Positions 1 to 4,100 of a DNA stretch of 5,383 nt are shown one piece after another. The DNA comes from Defluviitaleaceae bacterium. GTDB lineage: Bacteria; Bacillota; Clostridia; Lachnospirales; WRAX01. The DNA lies in the NCBI GenBank assembly GCA_009787945.1, contig WQSI01000051.1, positions 1-5,383 on the forward strand, in the 5' to 3' direction. Below the pieces are notes generated by a model. It was not told the DNA's origin. It worked only from the letters and a program-made list of their open reading frames with translations, and ran no database searches. A program made the translations under genes and the position numbers. The first letter of the stretch is position 1, and each line of letters opens with the position of its first letter.

Positions 1-1
1 A

Positions 2-178
2 GAGGACGGCGTAGGCGGGTGGACAGAGCGGCTTTTGGCGATTTTTAATAATGACGCTCCCGCTCCTGATTATGCTGATGTGACCCCGCCGACTGCTGCT
101 CCTGTGTCATCCCCTGCGCCAAATTCTTGGGTGGATGAGAGTATATTGGAAGAAATTTATGGTGGTGAGGAAAATTAA
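2..178 (+). CDS. 3' end of an unidentified protein with a Pro/Ala-rich acidic C-terminal tail (partial)
   Basis: Only one of the three forward frames stays open here: 58 codons from the window edge to TAA at 176-178. The other two close at 12-14 and 46-48. The visible residues begin EDGVGGWTERLLAIFNND, continue through a low-complexity stretch rich in Pro, Ala, Ser and Thr (about residues 19-41 of the fragment), and end in an acidic tail, DESILEEIYGGEEN. This looks like a short ordered segment followed by a flexible linker and a possible C-terminal interaction peptide, but I do not recognise the family and assign no function. The start lies outside the window. The gene stops 14 bp before the first repeat cassette, and the stem-loop at 203-229 is its likely terminator. 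It does not resemble the C-termini of the genes that often precede polC in Bacilli (proS, rseP). The main uncertainty is the shortness of the fragment. Confidence 0.65.
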   Translation, partial: EDGVGGWTERLLAIFNNDAPAPDYADVTPPTAAPVSSPAPNSWVDESILEEIYGGEEN

Positions 179-202
179 CATAATAATTACTAATTAAAAA
201 AT

Positions 203-229
203 AACCCGCCCTAGACAAAAGGGCGGGTT
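203..229. terminator. Stem-loop terminator, copy 1 (ends upstream gene and/or long antisense RNA)
   Basis: A 9-bp GC-rich stem, AACCCGCCC (203-211) with GGGCGGGTT (221-229), encloses a 9-nt loop. On the minus strand it is followed by TATTTTTTAATT, a good U-tract, so it should stop leftward transcription. On the plus strand the tail is TTTATGTTATAAT, a weaker tract that could still end transcription from the upstream gene. The -35 box of the toxin promoter lies in the loop. Confidence 0.7.
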
Positions 230-240
230 TATGTTATAAT
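212..240 (+). promoter_or_regulatory. Toxin promoter, copy 1 (extended -10, sigma-A-like)
   Basis: TAGACA (212-217), a 17-bp spacer and a perfect TATAAT (235-240) preceded by TG one base upstream, giving TGTTATAAT. Transcription should start near 247. The -35 box lies in the terminator loop and the spacer contains its right stem arm. The same arrangement with the same spacing occurs in copy 2. Confidence 0.8.
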
Positions 241-243
241 GGT

Positions 244-268
244 TTTCGGGGCTAGGACAAGCCCGAAA
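244..268 (+). promoter_or_regulatory. 5' hairpin of toxin mRNA leader, copy 1
   Basis: TTTCGGG (244-250) pairs with CCCGAAA (262-268), and inner GC/GC pairs close the loop TAGGACAA. The hairpin sits at or next to the predicted 5' end, where such structures commonly stabilise long-lived toxin mRNAs. The outermost A-U pairs are lost if transcription starts at 247. Copy 2 differs at two paired positions, both giving G-U wobbles. Confidence 0.5.
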
Positions 269-327
269 TTTACAGTTAACTTAATAAGCAAGCGGTTGGC
301 GAAACCTTCATAAAGGAGGTGAAGCCT

Positions 328-435
328 GTGTCTACATTTGAGATTATTATGACAATTTTTAACGCAATGACTTTTTTAGTCGCGTTAATTGGTCTGTTAA
401 TGTACATAATGGACATGATTTCCAAAAAGAAATAG
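328..435 (+). CDS. TxpA/BsrE-like type I toxin peptide, holin-like family, copy 1
   Basis: A 35-residue peptide beginning MSTFEIIMTIF, continuing with a single hydrophobic segment (about residues 6-31, rich in Ile, Leu, Met and Phe) and ending ISKKK. A strong ribosome binding site, AAAGGAGGTG (312-321), lies 8 nt upstream of the GTG start measured from AGGAGG. GTG is chosen because of this site and because relatives in the putative holin-like toxin family, such as B. subtilis BsrE and TxpA, begin MST-F/Y. In that family such peptides insert in the membrane and stop growth when translated without their antisense RNA. Here a bidirectional terminator overlaps the stop codon and a convergent promoter lies about 105 bp downstream, matching that layout. 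The peptide is identical to the one at 835-942; the only nucleotide difference is TTA versus TTG at Leu17. Family assignment is by recognition of the N-terminus, size and context. Toxicity is inferred. Confidence 0.85.
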   Translation: MSTFEIIMTIFNAMTFLVALIGLLMYIMDMISKKK

Positions 436-533
436 CCGCCTCCCATCAAAGTCGCGGCTATTTATATTCGTAGTAACAATCATCACGCCAACCGCTTAAG
501 TTAGCTAAGAATTAGGTTTGCTCCTAACCCTTT
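423..533 (-). ncRNA. Predicted antisense antitoxin RNA, copy 1
   Basis: The RNA is predicted from a promoter at 540-568 (minus strand) and a terminator hairpin followed, on the minus strand, by TTTCTTTTTGG. It would be about 110 nt, starting near 533. It overlaps the last ~40 nt of the toxin mRNA, including the final codons and the terminator, as in TxpA/RatA and BsrG/SR4 pairs, where 3' overlap drives RNA degradation or blocks translation. Its 5' part (GGGTTAGGA and the 18-nt TAACTTAAGCGGTTGGCG) resembles the toxin leader. Both ends are predictions. Confidence 0.65.
431..462. terminator. Bidirectional terminator between toxin and antitoxin, copy 1
   Basis: Stem AATAGCCGC (431-439) with GCGGCTATT (454-462), 14-nt loop. 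It overlaps the toxin stop codon. The minus-strand tail, TTTCTTTTTGG, is a clear U-tract; the plus-strand tail, TTTATATT, is weaker. The loop contains CCTCC (starting in the stem at 439), which is complementary to GGAGG of the toxin ribosome binding site. Confidence 0.75.
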
Positions 534-539
534 TATAAG

Positions 540-568
540 ATTATAACACACATTCAAGGTGTGTGCAA
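540..568 (-). promoter_or_regulatory. Antitoxin promoter, copy 1 (extended -10, convergent to toxin)
   Basis: On the minus strand: TTGCAC (568-563), a 17-bp spacer, and a perfect TATAAT (545-540) preceded by TG one base upstream, again TGTTATAAT. It is a stronger match to consensus than the toxin promoter because its -35 begins TTG. That fits type I systems, where the antitoxin RNA is usually made in excess. Start near 533. Confidence 0.8.
546..565. promoter_or_regulatory. Perfect 6-bp dyad inside the antitoxin promoter, copy 1
   Basis: ACACAC and GTGTGT arms (546-551 and 559-564) surround ATTCAAG, and one further register is possible (547-552 and 560-565). The dyad lies between the -10 and -35 boxes of the antitoxin promoter, where a bound repressor would block it. 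It is invariant between copies. It could be an operator or simply a hairpin in a rightward transcript; no regulator gene is visible. Confidence 0.35.
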
Positions 569-608
569 GTATAAATTGATTTTTTCTTGAGGAGTGTATT
601 AACTGTAT

Positions 609-656
609 ATGAAAATTAACATGAAATGGGCTGGGATGCAAATTGGAATGACGTGA
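609..656 (+). other. 15-codon reading frame at the copy 1 equivalent of the polC start
   Basis: ATG at 609 occupies exactly the position of the polC ATG in copy 2 and has the same leader, here with GAGGAGTG instead of GAGGGGTG. The frame reads MKINMKWAGMQIGMT and stops at TGA 654-656. Only the first seven bases match polC. It is more likely a by-product of the duplication than a real gene, though translation as a short leader peptide cannot be excluded. Confidence 0.25.
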
Positions 657-698
657 GCACGGGATGACGTGCGATTTGCAAAGCGATATATATTTTCC
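616..698. other. Unique 83-bp spacer between cassettes with nested dyads
   Basis: The spacer is not repeated elsewhere in the window. It contains TGCAAAT (637-643) and ATTTGCA (674-680) as outer inverted arms, and GCACG (657-661) and CGTGC (668-672) as an inner hairpin. ATGACGTG occurs twice (649-656 and 664-671), 15 bp apart. No promoter or convincing gene is seen. An AT-rich stretch, GATATATATTTTCC, leads into copy 2. Confidence 0.5.
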
Positions 699-709
699 AA
701 TTAAAAAAT

Positions 710-736
710 AACCCGCCCTAGACAAAGGGGCGGGTT
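710..736. terminator. Stem-loop terminator, copy 2
   Basis: AACCCGCCC (710-718) with GGGCGGGTT (728-736), 9-nt loop. As in copy 1, the minus-strand tail TATTTTTTAATT is the stronger U-tract. It would stop antisense RNA that reads through the terminator at 937-969. One base differs from copy 1, in the last loop position. Confidence 0.7.
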
Positions 737-747
737 TATGTTATAAT
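719..747 (+). promoter_or_regulatory. Toxin promoter, copy 2 (extended -10, sigma-A-like)
   Basis: TAGACA (719-724), 17-bp spacer, TATAAT (742-747) with upstream TG. Predicted start near 754. It is as well formed as the copy 1 promoter, so both cassettes look transcriptionally competent. Confidence 0.8.
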
Positions 748-750
748 GAT

Positions 751-775
751 TTTCGGGGTTAGGACAAGCCTGAAA
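751..775 (+). promoter_or_regulatory. 5' hairpin of toxin mRNA leader, copy 2
   Basis: TTTCGGG (751-757) pairs with CCTGAAA (769-775), using one G-U pair. The change C to T at 759 also turns an inner C-G pair into U-G. Both differences from copy 1 keep the fold, which supports a functional RNA hairpin. Confidence 0.5.
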
Positions 776-834
776 TTTACAGTTAACTTAATAAGCAAGC
801 GGTTGGCGAAACCTTCGCAAAGGAGGTGAAGCCT

Positions 835-942
835 GTGTCTACATTTGAGATTATTATGACAATTTTTAACGCAATGACTTTTTTGGTCGCGTTAATTGGT
901 CTGTTAATGTACATAATGGACATGATTTCCAAAAAGAAATAG
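835..942 (+). CDS. TxpA/BsrE-like type I toxin peptide, holin-like family, copy 2
   Basis: Encodes the same 35 residues as 328-435: MSTFE N-terminus, one membrane-spanning hydrophobic segment, KKK end. It has the same AAAGGAGGTG site 8 nt before a GTG start. The only coding difference is silent (Leu17 TTG). The leader just before the ribosome binding site differs at two adjacent bases (GC at 817-818 instead of AT); these fall in the loop of a small CCTT/AAGG hairpin that would cover the start of the ribosome binding site in both copies. With intact promoter, start, stop and terminator this copy should be functional. Its terminator loop differs from that of copy 1, so each peptide mRNA may prefer its own antisense RNA. 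Family assignment by N-terminal motif, size and context; toxicity is inferred. Confidence 0.85.
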   Translation: MSTFEIIMTIFNAMTFLVALIGLLMYIMDMISKKK

Positions 943-1039
943 CCGCGCCCACCAAAGCTCCGGCTATTTTTCATTAAGCACTATTCAATAACGCCAACCG
1001 CTTAAGTTAGCTAAGAATTAGGTTTGCTCCTAACCCTTT
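930..1039 (-). ncRNA. Predicted antisense antitoxin RNA, copy 2
   Basis: Predicted start near 1039 from the minus-strand promoter at 1046-1074, ending after the hairpin at 937-969 in a TTTCTTTTTGG tract; about 110 nt. The first ~48 nt are identical to the copy 1 antitoxin. The middle, which is complementary to the diverged terminator loop, is specific to this copy. Ends are predictions. Confidence 0.65.
937..969. terminator. Bidirectional terminator between toxin and antitoxin, copy 2
   Basis: Stem AAATAGCCG (937-945) with CGGCTATTT (961-969), followed on the plus strand by TTC and preceded by an A-rich run that gives the minus-strand U-tract. The stem is kept relative to copy 1 although loop and top base pair changed: the copy 1 top pair C439-G454 is replaced by different loop sequence, and the stem gains an A-T pair at the base. 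Confidence 0.75.
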
Positions 1040-1053
1040 TATAAGATTATAAC
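1024..1053 (+). promoter_or_regulatory. Weak candidate polC promoter overlapping the antitoxin promoter
   Basis: TTGCTC (1024-1029), 18-bp spacer, TATAAC (1048-1053). The -10 overlaps the antitoxin -10 on the other strand (1046-1051), so GATTATAACA could serve both directions. The match to consensus is mediocre and the same sequence exists in copy 1, where it would drive no gene. polC could instead be reached by readthrough from the toxin promoter. Confidence 0.3.
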
Positions 1054-1074
1054 ACACATTCAAGGTGTGTGCAA
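1046..1074 (-). promoter_or_regulatory. Antitoxin promoter, copy 2 (divergent from polC)
   Basis: On the minus strand: TTGCAC (1074-1069), 17-bp spacer, TATAAT (1051-1046) with upstream TG. It is identical to copy 1. Only 40 bp separate its -35 box from the polC start codon, so it occupies the polC upstream region but points away from polC. Confidence 0.8.
1052..1071. promoter_or_regulatory. Perfect 6-bp dyad inside the antitoxin promoter, copy 2
   Basis: ACACAC (1052-1057) and GTGTGT (1065-1070) around ATTCAAG. Position and sequence are the same as at 546-565. If it binds a regulator, it could affect both the antitoxin and any polC promoter overlapping it. Confidence 0.35.
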
Positions 1075-1094
1075 GTATAAATTGATTTTTTCTT

Positions 1095-1102
1095 GAGGGG
1101 TG
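1095..1102 (+). promoter_or_regulatory. Poor ribosome binding site of polC
   Basis: GAGGGGTG is the only purine-rich site before the polC ATG. It pairs with the 16S tail only with a G-U wobble and lies 12 nt upstream, further than the 8 nt seen for the toxin. Copy 1 has GAGGAGTG at the equivalent place. Confidence 0.5.
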
Positions 1103-1114
1103 TATTAACTGTAT

Positions 1115-4100
1115 ATGAAAAAAATTTCAGAAGTGTTTGAAAAGTTGGAGTTGGACATAGAAAACAGCCTGAAAAATGCCGTTGTTGACGACATTTGTTG
1201 TTTTGGTGACGGCAAGCGCATGGAAGTGAAAATTTCTGTGGTGGAAGGTACGGAGCTTGGCGGTTTGGCAGGGCTTGAAAATGCATTATCTGCCCGCCTT
1301 AACATGTTATCTGCCGTTAAAATTGTGCCTTCTTACATGCGGGGGGCTGAACCTACGCGGGCGGTTGCCCCTGAACGCCCAGCACCTAGGCAGGCAGAGC
1401 CGCAAAAGCCCCCAACCAGGCGGGCAACCAAAATAAACGGCGAGATAAGAGCCTTGGACAGCGATTTCAAGGACGAAGAAGATGTGGTGGTTGTGGGGCG
1501 TGTTTTTCGGGTGGACAGCCGCGAAACCAAAAACGGCAAGATGATGTACACCCTTGACATTGCTGACGGCACAAGCTCCATAAGCACAAAAATTTTTTTG
1601 GCAAAGGACAAGGTTAAAGAGGTGGAGCATCTGTTAAAGGTTGGGGCTGTTGTTAAAATTGCGGGCAAGGCAACCACCGATAAATTTGCAAATGAAATGA
1701 ATATTATGATAAACAAGCTAGGGGAAGGGGAGCTGACAGACCAAAACGCCCGTGTGGATAATGCCCCTGAAAAGCGGGTGGAGCTTCATTTGCACACAAA
1801 CATGTCACAGCTGGATGCCCTGACACCTGTTACAGACCTTATAAAACGGGCAAAGGAATGGGGTCACAAGGCAATTGCAATAACAGACCATGGGGTTGTG
1901 CAGGCGTTTCCAGATGCTATGGCAATGGCAGAAAAAACTGGAATTAAAGTGATTTATGGCTTGGAAGCCTATCTGGTGGACGACACCGCAATCAGTATTG
2001 TAGAACGCCCTAAAAACGCCAAGCTAACAGACGAATTTGTGGTTTTTGACTTGGAAACTACGGGCTTAAACCGTGGTGTTAACACCATTATCGAAATTGG
2101 TGCAATTAAGATGATAAATGGGGAGCTTGGGGAGGTTTTCCATGCTTTTATTGACCCTGGCGTGTCCTTGCCCCCGAAAATTGTGGAGCTGACAAGCATA
2201 ACAGACGAGATGCTTGCAGGCAAACCCACTTTGGACGTGGTTTTGCCCCAGTTTATGGATTGGGTAGGGGATAGCATCCTTGTTGCCCATAATGCAGACT
2301 TTGATATGGGCTTTTTGGAGCATCACGGGGCAAATTATGGCTATCATGTGGACAATCCCTATTTGTGCACATTGCAACTGTCCCGCGCCTTGTTTCCTAA
2401 CCTTCACCGTCATGGCCTTGCGGCAATGGCGAAGCATCACAATGTCACCCTGGAAAACCATCACCGTGCCAGTGATGATGCTAAGGCTTTGGCTGAAATT
2501 TTTTCCCAGCAAATTGAAATTTTAAAACAGCGGGAAATTGAAACCCTGGACATGATAAACCTGCGGTATTCTAAGGATATTGATGTTAAAAGCTTGCGCC
2601 CTAAACATGCTACAATTCTCGTTAAAAATCAGGCGGGGATGCGCAATCTTTATGAGCTTGTGTCTATGTCGCATTTGGAATTTTTTAACAGATACCCTCG
2701 CATACCCAAAAGCCGCCTAATTGACCTTCGTGAGGGCTTGCTTCTTGGCACGGCTTGCGAACAAGGGGAGCTTCACGCCGCTGTGCGGGAAGATGCATCT
2801 ATTGAGAAAATTGAAGAAATTGCTAATTTTTATGATTATTTTGAAATTCAACCTCTTGCTAATAACGAATTTTTGTTGCGGGATAAGCAGGTGGACAGCA
2901 TGGAGCAACTGGCTGAAATTAACAAAAAAATTGTGGAATATGGGGAAACATACTCAAAGCCTGTGGTTGCCGCTGGGGATGTCCATTTTATGGACCCTGA
3001 GGACGCAATTTACCGCACAATAATCCAAACAGGCAACGGCTTTAAAGATGCGGACAACCAAGCCCCTCTATACTTCCGTACAACAGAAGAGATGCTTGAA
3101 GAATTTTCCTATCTTGGGGAAGAAAAGGCTTTTGATGTGGTTGTGACGACCCCGAACAACATAGTTGATATGATTGACGAGGGCATACGCCCAATTCCTA
3201 AAGGCACATATCCCCCCATTATCGAAGGCTCGGATAAGGAGCTTGAGGAGATGGTGTGGGGGCGCGCCCGTGAGATTTACGGGGATAGCCTGCCCCCCAT
3301 TGTGTCGGCGCGGATTGAAAAGGAGCTTAACAGCATCATTAAAAACGGCTTTGCCGTTATGTACATAATTGCTCAAAAGCTGGTTAAACAGTCTATGGTG
3401 GATGGGTACACCGTTGGCTCGCGGGGTTCTATCGGCTCTAGCCTTGTTGCTACAATGTCTGGAATTACAGAGGTTAACCCTCTTGAGCCTCATTATGTTT
3501 GTAGTAAGTGTAAGTATTCAGATTTTGATTCGGAGCAGGTTAAGCGGTTTGCAGGGGCATCTGGTTGCGACATGCCTTCTGCTAAATGCCCAAATTGCAA
3601 CATTCCCATGAGCCGTGAAGGTCATTCCATTCCTTTTGAAACCTTCTTGGGCTTTGATGGTGACAAAGAGCCTGATATTGACCTTAACTTTTCTGGGGAA
3701 TATCAGTCCACCGCCCACGCCTATGCGGAGGAGCTTCTTGGGGAGGGTTATGTTTTCAAGGCGGGAACAATTTCTACTGTGGCAAATAAAACCGCTTTTG
3801 GATATGTTAAAAAGTATCTTGAGGGCAAGGGCAGGGTGGAGCGCGCCGCGGAAATTAACCGTCTTGCTGTGGGTTGTGAGGGGATTAAGCGGACAACAGG
3901 GCAGCACCCTGGCGGGCTGATGGTTGTGCCGAAAGGGCGCAGTATTTATGAGTTTACGCCTATACAACGCCCTGCCAATGACCAGAAAAAGCTTGACGTA
4001 ATAACCACCCACTTTGACTATCATTCTATCCATGAAAACCTGCTGAAACTGGACCTTCTTGGACACGATGCCCCCACAGTGCTAAAGCTTTTAAAAGATT

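Larger units (their letters stand above)
232..548. repeat. Imperfect inverted repeat of promoter plus leader flanking the toxin, copy 1
   Basis: Left arm 232-301, right arm 486-548 read on the minus strand. In order, both arms contain TGTTATAAT, a GGGTTAGGA-like element (GGGCTAGGA on the left in this copy), CAA-CC, TAACTTA and AGCGGTTGGCG. The left arm has 7 extra nt between the last two elements. The exact 11-nt block is at 291-301 and 486-496. The antitoxin transcript therefore begins with sequence homologous to the toxin mRNA leader. Confidence 0.75.
192..615. repeat. Direct repeat copy 1: toxin-antitoxin cassette
   Basis: This 424-bp unit recurs at 699-1121. The left edge is AATTAAAAAATAACCCGCCC in both copies; the sequence before it (ATTACT versus TTTTCC) is unrelated. 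The right edge is GTATATGAAAA, after which the copies diverge (TTAAC versus AAATTT). By eye, 192-438 differs from copy 2 at seven positions and 486-615 at one; only 439-485 is strongly diverged and 1 nt different in length. No transposase, integrase or terminal inverted repeats accompany it, so it reads as a segmental tandem duplication rather than an insertion sequence. Confidence 0.95.
739..1054. repeat. Imperfect inverted repeat of promoter plus leader flanking the toxin, copy 2
   Basis: Left arm 739-808, right arm 992-1054 on the minus strand. The shared elements are in the same order as in copy 1: TGTTATAAT, GGGTTAGGA, CAA-CC, TAACTTA, AGCGGTTGGCG. The match is better here because the left arm has GGGGTTAGGA where copy 1 has GGGGCTAGGA. 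Confidence 0.75.
699..1121. repeat. Direct repeat copy 2: toxin-antitoxin cassette reaching into polC
   Basis: Second copy of the unit at 192-615, offset 507 bp in the left part and 506 bp after the terminator loop. It contains the same peptide gene, promoters and terminators. Its last seven bases (1115-1121) are the first seven bases of polC, so the polC ribosome binding site and start codon lie inside repeat sequence. Confidence 0.95.

Noticed and set aside
501..725. Minus-strand 74-codon reading frame across the antitoxin region and spacer
   Set aside because: It runs through a promoter, a dyad and the repeat boundary, has no ribosome binding site I can see, and its sequence is not protein-like. 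The region is better explained by promoters and noncoding RNA.
783..974. Minus-strand 63-codon reading frame opposite toxin copy 2
   Set aside because: It lies opposite the toxin gene and terminator, and its counterpart in copy 1 is broken, so it is a shadow.
970..1114. Riboswitch or T-box leader upstream of polC
   Set aside because: No conserved aptamer or T-box sequence is visible, and the same sequence occurs in copy 1 with no gene to regulate. The antisense RNA promoter explains its conservation.
192..1121. Insertion sequence or other transposable element
   Set aside because: There is no transposase or integrase, no terminal inverted repeats at the unit ends, and no clear target duplication. 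The internal inverted repeats correspond to promoters and leaders.
192..1121. CRISPR array
   Set aside because: There are only two long repeats with a single 83-bp spacer and functional genes inside the repeats.
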